Shown one piece after another: positions 50,805 to 59,458 of a DNA stretch of 64,000 nucleotides (positions are counted from its first letter, which is position 1; every line of letters begins with the position of its first letter). Position numbers and translations under genes: made by a program. The notes under the pieces are model-generated. The model was not told the DNA's origin, searched no databases, and saw only the letters and a program-made list of their open reading frames with translations. The DNA comes from Archaeoglobus neptunius (GTDB lineage: Archaea > Halobacteriota > Archaeoglobi > Archaeoglobales > Archaeoglobaceae). The stretch lies in contig NZ_JAEKIW010000008.1 in NCBI RefSeq assembly GCF_016757965.1, positions 1 to 64,000 of the forward strand, in the 5' to 3' direction.

Positions 50805-51974
50805 ATGAAACCCGTCGAGCTGAAAGATGGTGTATATTGGGTTGGTGCAATTGACTGGGACGAGAGGGATTTTCACAATTTTGTGACTGAACGTGGGCTG
50901 ACGTACAATTCATATCTCATCATGGACGAAAAGGTGACGCTAGTTGATACCGTAAAGCACAAATTCGTTAGACAGTCAATGGAGAGGATCAGAAAGGTTG
51001 TAGAACCATCGGAAATCGAATACATTGTTGTCAACCACATCGAACCGGATCACTCAAGCGGTTTGCCCGACACGGTGAAGATAGCGAAAGATGCGACAAT
51101 CATCTGTACGCAGAGGGCGAAGGATGGATTATGCAGGTATTATGACTGTGACGGCTGGAACTTTCAGGTTGTGAAGGGTGGAGATGAACTTAAAATCGGT
51201 AGAAGGACCCTGATGTTCGTGGATATGACGATGCTACACTGGCCCGATAGCATGGCAACGTATGTGAAGGAGGACAGGCTTTTGCTGTCAAATGATGCAT
51301 TCGGTCAGCATATAGCCAGTGGAGGGAGATTTGATGAGGATATTGGGGTTGATGAAGCTCTGAAGTGGGCCAAAATCTATTACGCTAACATTCTGATGCC
51401 CCTGTCCGGGCTGATCAAGAAAAAACTTGCGGAAATTCAGAATCTCAATCTGGAAATTGACATGATAGCTCCCAGCCATGGGGTTGTGTGGAGGAATCCA
51501 GCAAAGATAATCGAGGCTTACTCAAGGTGGTCAAACTTCGAGTCGGAAAATAAGGTTGTTATCGTCTATGATTCGATGTGGCACTCAACAGAGGCAATTG
51601 CGAGAGCCATTGCAGACGGTGTTGAGAGCGAAGGGGCAGAGGTTAGAGTATTCCATGTCAGAAAAGATCACTGGACCAGTATAGTTACCGAGATTCTCGA
51701 TGCTAGAGCGGTAGCTGTTGGATCACCAACGATCCACAACGGACTTTTCCCCACAGTTGCAGGGTTTTTGACGTACCTGAAAGGCCTGAAACCGCAGAAC
51801 AAGAAGGGTCTCGCCTTTGGATCATACGGATGGAACGGAAATGGGGTAAAAGAAGTTCATAGAATACTGGAAGAGCTGAAATTTGAGATGCTGGAACCCT
51901 TCATGGTGAAGTTCAGACCAACGAAGGAAGAGCTTGAAAAGGCTTTCGAGATGGGGGCGGAGCTGGCGAAATGA
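50805..51974 (+). CDS. fprA: A-type flavodiiron protein (flavoprotein FprA)
   Basis: 389 residues. The beta-lactamase-like diiron domain has 'VVNHIEPDHSSGLP' (HxExDH ligands), 'MLHWPDSMATYV' and 'APSHGVVWRNP'. The C-terminal flavodoxin domain has FMN loop 'VIVYDSMWHSTEAIARAI' and 'VGSPTIHNGLFPTVAGFL'. Flavodiiron proteins reduce O2 or NO to water or N2O. It heads an operon with two further flavoproteins likely to supply electrons. A TATA-like 'aattttaaag' lies at about 50772-50781. Confidence 0.94.
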   Translation: MKPVELKDGVYWVGAIDWDERDFHNFVTERGLTYNSYLIMDEKVTLVDTVKHKFVRQSMERIRKVVEPSEIEYIVVNHIEPDHSSGLPDTVKIAKDATIICTQRAKDGLCRYYDCDGWNFQVVKGGDELKIGRRTLMFVDMTMLHWPDSMATYVKEDRLLLSNDAFGQHIASGGRFDEDIGVDEALKWAKIYYANILMPLSGLIKKKLAEIQNLNLEIDMIAPSHGVVWRNPAKIIEAYSRWSNFESENKVVIVYDSMWHSTEAIARAIADGVESEGAEVRVFHVRKDHWTSIVTEILDARAVAVGSPTIHNGLFPTVAGFLTYLKGLKPQNKKGLAFGSYGWNGNGVKEVHRILEELKFEMLEPFMVKFRPTKEELEKAFEMGAELAK

Positions 51975-52558
51975 TACTCGGTATATCGGGCAGTCCAAGA
52001 AAAAAAGCAACTGAGTACGTTCTGTTAAAGGCACTCAAAATGCTTGAGGAGATGGGTTTCGAGACCGAGTTTTTCACTGTGAGGGGAAAGGAAATAAAGC
52101 CCTGTCAGCACTGTGACTACTGCCTGAAGCACAAGGAGTGCAGAATCAGGGATGATATGCAGAATCTTTACGCTGTGTTTGGGGAAGCAAGTGGAATCGT
52201 TATGGCAACTCCAGTTTATAATGGCGGTGTCAGTGCGCAGATAAAAGCGGTAATGGATAGATGCAGGGCTCTTGTGGCTGCCGATTACGATTTTTTCAGA
52301 GGGAAAGTGGGAATGGGTATTGCGGTTGGTGGGGACAGAATAGGTGGGCAGGAGGCAGCTCTACAGCAGATCATAACTTTCTACATTCTGAACGGAATTA
52401 TTCCGGTTAGCGGTGGATCTTTTGGAGCGAATCTTGGGGCCACGTTCTGGAGCAGGGACACGCTCGAGGGGGTGAAGGGGGATGAGGAGGGTTTCAGAAG
52501 TCTGAGAAAAACGGTTAAGAGATTTGCATCAGTATTAAAGATGATGGAAGGTGTGTGA
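51971..52558 (+). CDS. isf: Iron-sulfur flavoprotein (Isf family)
   Basis: 195 residues. The flavodoxin-like FMN site is 'ILGISGSPRKKATEYVLL', and the compact Cys motif 'CQHCDYCLKHKEC' binds a 4Fe-4S cluster. 'ATPVYNGGVSAQIKAVMDRC' and 'AVGGDRIGGQEAALQQI' are family signatures. Isf passes electrons from ferredoxin to acceptors, here probably FprA (4 bp overlap) via or with the archaeoflavoprotein. Confidence 0.92.
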   Translation: MILGISGSPRKKATEYVLLKALKMLEEMGFETEFFTVRGKEIKPCQHCDYCLKHKECRIRDDMQNLYAVFGEASGIVMATPVYNGGVSAQIKAVMDRCRALVAADYDFFRGKVGMGIAVGGDRIGGQEAALQQIITFYILNGIIPVSGGSFGANLGATFWSRDTLEGVKGDEEGFRSLRKTVKRFASVLKMMEGV

Positions 52559-52559
52559 T

Positions 52560-53129
52560 ATGGAGGGGAGGAAAAAGAAAAGGGTTGCGTGGGGAATTAC
52601 CGGAAGTGGGGACAGATTGCAGGAGACAGTCGAGGTCATGAAGAAGATCAGGAAACAGTATCCGGAAGTTGAGATAGCTGTGTATTTATCCAAGGCCGGA
52701 GATCAGGTTATTAAGCATTATAAACTTGTTGGCGATCTAAAGGAGAATTTTGGTGCTGTAAGAGTTGAGATTGACGCAAACACACCATTTCTGGCAGGAC
52801 AGGTTCAGGTGGGCAGATACGAGTTTCTTCTGATAGCTCCCGCAACATCCAACACAGTAGCTAAGATTTCAATGGGCATCGCAGATTCACTGCTTTCGAA
52901 TGCAGCGATAATGGCTCTAAAGGCTTTCATTCCTGTCTACGTCATGCCCTCCGATTACAGAGAGGGGGTGGTGGTTACAAGGTTGCCTGATGGAAGGGAT
53001 CTGAAGATAAGGGTCAGAAAAGAAGATGTGGAGCACGTGAAAAAACTGGCCGAAATGGATGGAGTGCACATTCTCGAAAAACCGGAAGACATATTTGGCG
53101 TTTTCGAAAGGCATTTTGGAAAAGCTTAA
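52560..53129 (+). CDS. afpA: Archaeoflavoprotein AfpA
   Basis: 189 residues from the ATG at 52560, just after the isf stop. Flavoprotein (Dfp/UbiX-like) fold: 'VAWGITGSGDRLQETVEVM', 'LIAPATSNTVAKISMGIADS' and 'PVYVMPSDYREGVV'. The family was described from Archaeoglobus as an FMN protein receiving electrons from ferredoxin and Isf. The order fprA-isf-afpA is conserved there and supports an O2/NO-detoxifying chain. Confidence 0.9.
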   Translation: MEGRKKKRVAWGITGSGDRLQETVEVMKKIRKQYPEVEIAVYLSKAGDQVIKHYKLVGDLKENFGAVRVEIDANTPFLAGQVQVGRYEFLLIAPATSNTVAKISMGIADSLLSNAAIMALKAFIPVYVMPSDYREGVVVTRLPDGRDLKIRVRKEDVEHVKKLAEMDGVHILEKPEDIFGVFERHFGKA

Positions 53130-53134
53130 AATTT

Positions 53135-53641
53135 TTGAGCATAAATTTTTCAGTGTCAGCAGAAGGCCTGATCTCAGAGTTTTACGTGGATAAAAAAGGG
53201 GAAATAATACTGGTTACGGTTTTCGTTCCTGAGGAAAGGGAGAACCTGATAAGAATGTACGAGGAATACGATCCGGAAAGTAGGTGCTGTGGACTTCCTC
53301 CAAACACCAGAAACGGGATTGAAAGCTGGATTGATGCTCTCCACAAAAATGGTTATGGCTTCATTGCAAAACTCGGTGACAGGGTTATCGGACATATTGC
53401 GGCGGTTCCTGAGAACAGTGAAGCAGAGTTTGCGATTTTCATCCATCCGGATTTTGTGGACAGGGGTATTGGTGGCGAGCTCATAAGATTTGCTTCAAGA
53501 GTCATGAGGGAGAAGGGCGTCAGGAAGCTCAAGGCAATAACGGAAAGAACCAACAGAAGAGCGATCGAGACATACAGACATCTTGGCTTTTTGGCGGTTA
53601 GCAGAGATCCACTGTACGTTTATTTTGAAAAGGAAATATGA
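53135..53641 (+). CDS. GNAT-family N-acetyltransferase
   Basis: 168 residues if started at the TTG at 53135; a GTG at 53153 is an alternative, and neither has a clear ribosome binding site. The acetyl-CoA loop appears as 'IHPDFVDRGIGGELIRFAS' (R/QxxGxG/A) and the last motif is 'TNRRAIETYRHLGFLAV'. The N-terminal domain 'MYEEYDPESRCCGLPPNTR' has a family-specific Cys pair. Substrate unknown. It overlaps sfsA by 4 bp. Confidence 0.85.
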   Translation: MSINFSVSAEGLISEFYVDKKGEIILVTVFVPEERENLIRMYEEYDPESRCCGLPPNTRNGIESWIDALHKNGYGFIAKLGDRVIGHIAAVPENSEAEFAIFIHPDFVDRGIGGELIRFASRVMREKGVRKLKAITERTNRRAIETYRHLGFLAVSRDPLYVYFEKEI

Positions 53642-54318
53642 AGGTGATTGCAGTTCCAGAAGCGATTGAATGCATAATTCTTGGCAGATTGAACAGGTTC
53701 GTCGTCGAAATCGAGATTGATGGCAGAGTAGCCAGAGCGCACATAAACAATACGGGAAGACTTAAGGAACTCCTTTTCAGAGGCAACAGGGGTTTTTGTT
53801 TTAAAACGGAAACCAAAAAGACAGACTACAGGCTCTTTGCTGTAAAGTGCGAATCCGGATACGCCTTGATTGATACCCAGATTCAGATGAAAGCTTTTGA
53901 AAGGGCTATCAGAACGATTGATTGGTTGGATGTGAGAACGTTCGTGAGAAACGTGAGGGTTGATGAATCGAGAATAGACTACCTTCTCGTAGGAAAAGAA
54001 GAAGTCTTTGCAGAACTGAAAAGTGCCGCTCTCAAGTCTGGAGACTACGCAATGTATCCGGACTGCCCGACAGAGAGAGGGAGGAGGCATGTTCAGACAT
54101 TGATTGATCTTGTGGGGGAAGGAAAAAAGGCTGTGATAGTGTTCATCGCTGCAGTTCCTTCAGTCAAGGCTTTCAAGCCCAATATGGAAGCGGATGAGAT
54201 GCTTTACTCTCTTCTCGTAGAGGCAAAAAAAGCGGGAGTGATGATGAAAGCCCTTCATCTCGAGTACGGGGATGGATTCGTTTTCCTCAGAAACCCTGAT
54301 CTTCCGGTTGAGATTTAA
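53638..54318 (+). CDS. sfsA: SfsA family DNA/RNA-binding nuclease-like protein
   Basis: 226 residues. 'LGRLNRFVVEIEIDGRVAR', 'AHINNTGRLKELLFRGN', and 'AELKSAALKSGDYAMYPD' with 'CPTERGRRHVQTLIDL' are the SfsA signatures; the ELKS/T motif resembles PD-(D/E)XK nucleases. The sugar-fermentation stimulation name is historical and the archaeal role is unknown. It is the last gene in the fprA run. Confidence 0.9.
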   Translation: MKVIAVPEAIECIILGRLNRFVVEIEIDGRVARAHINNTGRLKELLFRGNRGFCFKTETKKTDYRLFAVKCESGYALIDTQIQMKAFERAIRTIDWLDVRTFVRNVRVDESRIDYLLVGKEEVFAELKSAALKSGDYAMYPDCPTERGRRHVQTLIDLVGEGKKAVIVFIAAVPSVKAFKPNMEADEMLYSLLVEAKKAGVMMKALHLEYGDGFVFLRNPDLPVEI

Positions 54319-54336
54319 TCTTTGTTATGTGAAGGT

Positions 54337-54843
54337 TCAGAATTCGTCAAGTTCCCTTTTTATTCTGGCATAAAAAAGCTCCAGAAATCTGTGCCGGTCT
54401 TCGGCAATTTCTCTTGCAGTATCCGTATAAAGTTGATCCTTAAGCCTCAGAAGCTTTTCCTCAAAGTGCTTTAGCGTGTCATGTATACTTCTTCCTCTCT
54501 CCCCGCTGTACAGGAATGCTCTTGCAACGCCTATTGCCCCCATTGCATCAAGCTTGTCGGCGTCGCTCAGAACCTTCGCCTCAAGTGTTCTTGGCTCTAT
54601 GCCGGATGAAAAGGAGTGTGCCTCAATTGCATGAACAACCGAACTCACGAACTTGTAATCTCTTCCCTTCAGAATCTCCCGTGCCTTCTTTGCAGATTCA
54701 ACGGCATGGTTCTCTGCATCCCGTGCAATATCATGCAATCTCGCTGCAGTCAGTACGACCTCGAGATCGGCCCCCTCCCTCCTCGCTATGAATTCTGCCA
54801 GTTTCATAACTCTCTCCACATGTCCTTCATCATGGGAAGACAT
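54337..54843 (-). CDS. HD-domain phosphohydrolase
   Basis: 168 residues from the ATG at 54843 ('MSSHDEGHVERVMKLAEF'); longer readings would cross the radA promoter and start. HD-domain metal ligands: H of 'DEGHVERV', 'AARLHDIARDAENHAV', 'VVHAIEAHSFSSG' and 'KVLSDADKLDAMGAIGVAR'. These proteins hydrolyse nucleotides or related phosphates; similar to the YedJ/YpgQ group. Divergent from radA. Confidence 0.88.
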   Translation of the reverse strand: MSSHDEGHVERVMKLAEFIARREGADLEVVLTAARLHDIARDAENHAVESAKKAREILKGRDYKFVSSVVHAIEAHSFSSGIEPRTLEAKVLSDADKLDAMGAIGVARAFLYSGERGRSIHDTLKHFEEKLLRLKDQLYTDTAREIAEDRHRFLELFYARIKRELDEF

Positions 54844-54895
54844 CAGGGAATTTCCTGACCAAAAAAATTTAATTGATTGTGCTTGAGATAGGGTG

Positions 54896-55897
54896 ATGAG
54901 TGATGAGGCAAAGATTATCGAACTTGAAGATATTCCCGGAGTTGGGCCTGAAACGGCGAAGAAGCTGAGAGATGCCGGTTTCTCAACCGTCGAGGCGGTT
55001 GCCGTTGCATCTCCTTCAGAACTTGCAAGTGTGGGTGGAATTACTGAAGGCAATGCGGTCAAGATAATCCAGGCAGCGAGGAAGCTGGCGAACATCGGTG
55101 GATTCGAAAGTGGAGACAAGGTTCTGGAAAGGAGAAAGGCGGTGAGGAAGATAACAACGGGGAGTAAGGATCTTGACGCCCTTCTGGGAGGTGGTGTGGA
55201 GACTCAGGCCATAACGGAGTTCTTCGGTGAGTTTGGAAGTGGTAAAACACAGATTTGCCACCAGTTGGCGGTGAATGTCCAGCTTTCTGAAGATCAAGGA
55301 GGGCTTAACGGTTCAGTAGTGATAATTGATACCGAAAACACCTTCAGGCCTGAAAGGATTATTCAGATGGCCGAGGCGAAGGGGCTTGATGGCAACGAGG
55401 TTTTGAAGAACATCTATGTCGCTCAGGCGTACAACTCCAATCACCAGATGCTGCTCGTTGATAACGCCAAAGAGCTGGCTGAGAAACTCAAAAAAGAAGG
55501 CAAGCCGGTGAGGTTGATAATAGTAGACTCCCTCATGTCTCACTTCAGAGCGGAGTACGTCGGAAGGGGAACTCTGGCCGACAGACAGCAGAAACTCAAC
55601 AGACATCTGCACGATCTCATGAAGTTCGGAGAGCTCTACAATGCTGCCATAGTTGTAACAAACCAGGTTATGGCAAGACCGGATGTTATGTTCGGAGACC
55701 CGACAAAGCCTGTTGGAGGGCATATTGTTGCACATACGGCCACATTCAGAGTTTATCTCAAAAAGAGCAAGGATGACCTCAGGATTGCAAGGTTGATTGA
55801 CTCACCACACCTGCCAGAAGGAGAAGCAATTTTCAAGGTTACCGAAAGGGGAATAGAGGACGCAGAAGAGGACAAAAAGAAAAGAAGGAAAAAATAA
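54896..55897 (+). CDS. radA: DNA recombinase RadA
   Basis: 333 residues from the ATG at 54896 with agggtgat upstream. N-terminal helix-hairpin-helix domain '[18 protein letters not shown]'. RecA core with Walker A '[18 protein letters not shown]', Walker B '[16 protein letters not shown]', the L1/L2 loop area '[18 protein letters not shown]' and ssDNA-contact '[15 protein letters not shown]'. It carries out homologous strand exchange, downstream of the HerA/NurA/Mre11/Rad50 resection genes found at 6.8-13.4 kb. A TATA-like 'aaatttaattg' lies at about 54865-54875. Confidence 0.97.
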   Translation: MSDEAKIIELEDIPGVGPETAKKLRDAGFSTVEAVAVASPSELASVGGITEGNAVKIIQAARKLANIGGFESGDKVLERRKAVRKITTGSKDLDALLGGGVETQAITEFFGEFGSGKTQICHQLAVNVQLSEDQGGLNGSVVIIDTENTFRPERIIQMAEAKGLDGNEVLKNIYVAQAYNSNHQMLLVDNAKELAEKLKKEGKPVRLIIVDSLMSHFRAEYVGRGTLADRQQKLNRHLHDLMKFGELYNAAIVVTNQVMARPDVMFGDPTKPVGGHIVAHTATFRVYLKKSKDDLRIARLIDSPHLPEGEAIFKVTERGIEDAEEDKKKRRKK

Positions 55898-55898
55898 T

Positions 55899-56720
55899 TT
55901 ATTCTTCAACAACTCCACCAACAACCTCCATCAGTTCTTGCGAATCGTTCTCATCGCCGTACTGGTTAACAAGCCTGATTATCTCTCTCAGGTCCTTAAC
56001 ACACTCCTTAGTGTGCTGAACAGCGCTCTTTACAGCATTTCTGACGTCCTTCATGGCTTCAAAACCCTGTTGTGGGGTCTCAATTCCCATCACCTTTTCT
56101 TTTGCTTCGTTGATTCTCTCAAGCGCTTTTTCTCTGTCTTCTGAGTACTTATCCAGCCAGTTCTCCAGCATTGTTGTGTCCTTGCCCTCTTCCTGGAACT
56201 TTGCAATCTTCTCCTTAACAAAGTCTTCTATTCTGTCTCCTCCCTCCACGAACGTTTCAAGCCTGTCAAGCACCGCTATTATCATGCTCTTCTGAAGTGA
56301 AACTTTCGCATCGATCCAGATACTCCGTGCATTTTTCATTGCCTCCCTGTACTCCTCAACCGTCTGCGCACTTTCAATCTGTTCCTTTGCGTTGATCAGG
56401 TCTGTTATATGCTCGTTGATTTCGCCAATTATCTGATCCTTCATGCTCAGATTACTGTCCTCGAGTTTCTCCTTTATACTCTCAAGGGATGCAACTCCAA
56501 AGTCCACCATTGCAACCCCGAGATTCTTTGCCTCATCAAGTGTATCGTTGTTCAGCACCAGACCAAATCTGTGCCACTCTCTCACCTTCTTCAGCACTCC
56601 GGTGGTCTCTTTCATTTTTTCTGCATACATACTCCCATTCCCAACTGCCATAGCTGCTGGCATTAAGATCGCCAGCAGGGCAAAGATTGCCGCCAGCCTT
56701 CCAAACCTTCCGCCAACCAT
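55899..56720 (-). CDS. Secreted alpha-helical protein, unknown
   Basis: 273 residues. A signal peptide is clear (about 1-25, 'LAAIFALLAILMPAAMAVG'). The rest is predicted almost entirely helical, with charged repeats such as 'LEDSNLSMKDQIIGEINEHI', 'LDRLETFVEGGDRIEDFVKE' and 'AVQHTKECVKDLREIIRLV'. There is one Cys and no catalytic motif. Such proteins are frequent in Archaeoglobales and of unknown role, perhaps in the cell envelope. It ends one base from the convergent radA stop. Confidence 0.65.
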   Translation of the reverse strand: MVGGRFGRLAAIFALLAILMPAAMAVGNGSMYAEKMKETTGVLKKVREWHRFGLVLNNDTLDEAKNLGVAMVDFGVASLESIKEKLEDSNLSMKDQIIGEINEHITDLINAKEQIESAQTVEEYREAMKNARSIWIDAKVSLQKSMIIAVLDRLETFVEGGDRIEDFVKEKIAKFQEEGKDTTMLENWLDKYSEDREKALERINEAKEKVMGIETPQQGFEAMKDVRNAVKSAVQHTKECVKDLREIIRLVNQYGDENDSQELMEVVGGVVEE

Positions 56721-56858
56721 GTCGCATCACCGGTATAGGGTTGAATCTCAAAAAATATAACGAAACTTTCGCTGTTCTGTTTTCAATTTTCTTTCAAAAT
56801 CTTTACATGGCTTTACAACTCTTTTTAATCCACGCTGAAACTTTAAATTCGTTATTTC

Positions 56859-57725
56859 TCACTTGAAAAATTTTTCAAGCGGGTTGCTTTTATACCGTGC
56901 TTCAAGAACAGCTATGCCGTTTTCAATCAGAACTTTTATGGCATCTGAAATGTTCTCATTTTTCTCAGTTCCGACAATCAGTGCGGATTTGGTGACAGAA
57001 ACACTGAAACCGTGGTCTTTCAGAATTTCTCCCGCCTTATCCGGATTGCTGACCTTCAGCAGCATCTCTGTCGAACCCACAAGTGACTGCAGATCCTTTT
57101 CTACCAGCATCCTTCCCCCTTTCACTATGGCCACCCTGCCCTCCTCGAAGTTGTGAATTTCATCGAGAATGTGGGTTGAAAGGAGAATGGACTTTTTCTC
57201 CTCCAGCATCTCAAAAATTCTGTCTCTGAGAGCCATAACTGACTCGATGTCAAGATTGCTGAAAGGTTCATCGAGAATCACAACTTCCGGATCGTGAAGG
57301 AGGGTTCTGGCAATTGCCAGCCTCTTTCTCAAACCTCTACTGAGTGTTCCTGCCATTTTGTTTCTGTACTCACTCAATCCAAAATTCTCTAAAATTTCCC
57401 GGATCCTGTCCTCCCCTATTCCATATATTTTTGCAAAGAACTCCATGTTTTTGAGAACTGTAAGGTCCGGGTAAACTCTTTCACCTTCCGGCAGGTAACC
57501 CAGTCTGGATTTGACTCTCTCATCCTCCCAGATATCAACACCGTCAATCATGACCCTGCCCTTCGTCGGCGGCAGGATTCCGGCAACAACTCTGAAAATC
57601 GTGGTTTTTCCACTTCCATTTGGTCCCAGGAGAATGTAGATTTCTCCCCTACCAATCCTGAAATTCACATTGTGGATAACCTCTCCATCTCCGTATCCGG
57701 CGCTAACGTTTTTTACATCAATCAA
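56859..57725 (-). CDS. ABC transporter ATPase (NatA/CcmA type)
   Basis: 288 residues. Walker A 'LLGPNGSGKTTIFRVVAG' near residue 33, Q-loop 'LGYLPEGERVYPDL', signature 'LSRGLRKRLAIARTLL', Walker B 'EVVILDEPFSNLD' and switch 'ILLSTHILDEI'. The last 75 residues form the extra C-terminal domain found in drug/Na+/bacteriocin-type ABC-2 exporters. It is the last gene of the peptide/PqqD-like/permease cluster, 9 bp after the permease. Confidence 0.9.
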   Translation of the reverse strand: MIDVKNVSAGYGDGEVIHNVNFRIGRGEIYILLGPNGSGKTTIFRVVAGILPPTKGRVMIDGVDIWEDERVKSRLGYLPEGERVYPDLTVLKNMEFFAKIYGIGEDRIREILENFGLSEYRNKMAGTLSRGLRKRLAIARTLLHDPEVVILDEPFSNLDIESVMALRDRIFEMLEEKKSILLSTHILDEIHNFEEGRVAIVKGGRMLVEKDLQSLVGSTEMLLKVSNPDKAGEILKDHGFSVSVTKSALIVGTEKNENISDAIKVLIENGIAVLEARYKSNPLEKFFK

Positions 57726-57734
57726 GGGATCACC

Positions 57735-58535
57735 TCAGTTTACGATAAAGCTCAGCCTGTTAATCGTTCTTTTCAGTGCAACTGTCAGTAGCAGTGAAAC
57801 CACAAACGCAAAACCTCCGAGCAGCTCGACAGCCATGAAAAATATGGCCGGAGAGTGGCTGAGGCCCACCACAAAGAGGGCGATTGGAAGGAGTCCTGCA
57901 AGACTACCCCACTTTGTGGCCTGGGAGCTTTTCGCTCTGACGCTTATGAGGAGTGCCAAAGGCAGTGCGAGGAGCATCATGGAGAGGGGAAGAACTGTTA
58001 TCATCGTGAGATAACCCGACGTCGGAGTCCAGAGCCGTGAGGTGTTCATCCAGTACAGTATTTCTATCGCTGCGGTATTGACAGCTCCGCTCAAAGCCAC
58101 CGTTGCACCTGCGATACACATGCAGAACAGGATTTTTCCGTAGATTATGTCCTCGTCTCTGAGAGGTGTGGAGAACAGCACTTCCATCGTTTTGTTCACC
58201 CTCTCCGTCATGAAGGACTGAACAACTGCGTTGTAGGTTGTTATGTATGCGAAAATCTGAATTACAATGGGAATCTGGGCAATCAGAACTGCCATGGAGA
58301 TTGCAGCATCCCCAAGCCCGTCTACATCGGTATGGGAAAGCCCGAAAAACTGTGGAGAGGATTTGATCTGGTTTATCGCAATTGCTCTTGACTGAGGAGT
58401 GAGCACAACACCGTTGGTCAGCACAACTGCTGTAAGGAGGAGTACAAGGATCAGCGGCGGGATTATGTGGCTGTAAAGGTAGGAGGGATTCTCCCTAAGC
58501 GTCCAGAGCTCTTTTCTGAAAATTACACCCATCAT
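57735..58535 (-). CDS. ABC-2 type permease
   Basis: 266 residues from the ATG-ATG at 58535 ('MMGVIFRKELWTLRENPSY'), since earlier in-frame starts lie further inside the upstream gene. About six membrane helices; 'FRKELWTLRENPSYLYSHII' and 'SFMTERVNKTMEVLFSTPLR' followed by 'DEDIIYGKI' are ABC-2 exporter motifs. It pairs with the following ATPase. The start overlaps the PH-like gene by 41 bp. The likely cargo is a peptide or lipid; immunity or export for the Ala/Val-rich peptide is inference. Confidence 0.85.
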   Translation of the reverse strand: MMGVIFRKELWTLRENPSYLYSHIIPPLILVLLLTAVVLTNGVVLTPQSRAIAINQIKSSPQFFGLSHTDVDGLGDAAISMAVLIAQIPIVIQIFAYITTYNAVVQSFMTERVNKTMEVLFSTPLRDEDIIYGKILFCMCIAGATVALSGAVNTAAIEILYWMNTSRLWTPTSGYLTMITVLPLSMMLLALPLALLISVRAKSSQATKWGSLAGLLPIALFVVGLSHSPAIFFMAVELLGGFAFVVSLLLTVALKRTINRLSFIVN

Positions 58536-58920
58536 CAACCATCCCCCGGTCAAGTATGAACATCATCTCATCCGTCTCCACGAAAACACCATCCACATCA
58601 GTAGTGTACACCCAGACTTTTCCGTAAGTGCTTGTGAACAAACCGAAATTAATTTTACCGGCAGATATCCCGAGCAGTCTTGCTCTGAGTACACCTCTAA
58701 CATCCACAGGGAACATGCTTTTCACTTCAAGCTGCCTTTTCCTGAACAGGTATTTTACCAGCAACTTGCTGTTGTCGACCTTCAGGTCATAGGGCAAAAA
58801 AATCAGGGACAGCAAAAGCAGAGACGCCAGAAACACCGAGATGTAACGGAGGTCAATGGCACTCACAAAGATGATTGATAGCAGGAGGGTTGCAAGGACT
58901 GAAATGTAAAGTTTTTTCAT
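58495..58920 (-). CDS. Two-helix membrane protein with PH-like domain
   Basis: 141 residues. Two membrane helices (about 5-20 and 27-44, 'ISVFLASLLLLSLIFLP') are followed by a beta-rich cytoplasmic domain ('LKVDNSKLLVKYLFRKRQLE', 'VKSMFPVDVRGVLRARLLG'). It ends in an acidic strand 'GVFVETDEMMFILDRG' and resembles bacterial PH-like (bPH2/DUF304) proteins. It overlaps the PqqD-like gene by 4 bp and the permease by 41 bp, so it is part of the same operon. Such proteins occur in bacteriocin immunity/secretion clusters, but its role here is open. Confidence 0.6.
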   Translation of the reverse strand: MKKLYISVLATLLLSIIFVSAIDLRYISVFLASLLLLSLIFLPYDLKVDNSKLLVKYLFRKRQLEVKSMFPVDVRGVLRARLLGISAGKINFGLFTSTYGKVWVYTTDVDGVFVETDEMMFILDRGMVDDGCNFQKRALDA

Positions 58921-59291
58921 GCTCCATCCTCCAGCAGAGTTTGAATATTCACAATCCCCTCACCCCCTTCCAGTTCAACAAAACCGTTGAGCAGCAGCCA
59001 TGTTAATGCCCCCTTCAAGTCCCTTTCCAGAATGTTGATGGACACTTCGTCGTATACATCGGATAGAACAGCCAGAATTTCATGAAAGTCCACCGGTGCC
59101 CTCTGAATTATGGTCTCGTAGATTAATGCTAGGGTTGGATTCAGCACGCATATTTTCCCTGTGAGAGGGCTGAAAGTCAGTATTCTGCCATCATCTTCCT
59201 TCCGGTATTTGTTGACCATGAAGGGTTTCACCAAACTTTTGCTGAAATCAAGTTTCTCTATTTTTTCTTTTATATATTCAATTCTGTTCAT
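58917..59291 (-). CDS. PqqD-like protein (RiPP recognition element fold)
   Basis: 124 residues. From about residue 36 the pattern 'GRILTFSPLTGKICVLNPTL' is the N-terminal beta-hairpin of PqqD-like winged domains (G-x-i-x-f-s-p...lN). Then come 'ALIYETIIQRAPVDFHEIL' and 'INILERDLKGALTWLLLNGF' plus 'VEL', the helices and wing. PqqD-type domains bind leader peptides in RiPP pathways. A 35-residue Lys-rich extension precedes it. It sits two short frames downstream of the Ala/Val-rich peptide, with 4 bp overlap to the PH-like gene. Confidence 0.65.
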   Translation of the reverse strand: MNRIEYIKEKIEKLDFSKSLVKPFMVNKYRKEDDGRILTFSPLTGKICVLNPTLALIYETIIQRAPVDFHEILAVLSDVYDEVSINILERDLKGALTWLLLNGFVELEGGEGIVNIQTLLEDGA

Positions 59292-59439
59292 GCCCCATCA
59301 CCCGGCAAACCTCTTTTTCAAGGTCTAGTAACTCTTTGCTGCTCAAATTTCTGAGATTGATGATGTTCTCGTCACTCGCCCTTGTTAAAAGCAGTTTTGA
59401 GAGTTTTACAAAATCCGTCTCCGAATTAATATTTTCGGA
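59278..59439 (-). CDS. 53-codon open frame before the PqqD-like gene, no canonical start
   Basis: An open frame reads 'NSETDFVKLSKLLLTRASDE' onward to 'LRNLSSKELLDLEKEVCRVM' and ends in TGA within the start of the PqqD-like gene (14 bp overlap). It has the look of a real helical protein, but from its upstream stop there is no ATG or GTG; the only TTG leaves about 20 residues. It might use a rare ATT start, or be joined to an upstream ATG (59449) by a shift. Confidence 0.35.
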   Translation of the reverse strand, partial: SENINSETDFVKLSKLLLTRASDENIINLRNLSSKELLDLEKEVCRVMGHEQN

Positions 59440-59458
59440 TCACCATCAGACCACCGTT

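Noticed and set aside
54844-55119. N-terminal extension of the HD-domain gene
   Set aside because: The extra residues are antisense to the radA start and its N-terminal coding region; the HD domain begins right after the ATG at 54843.
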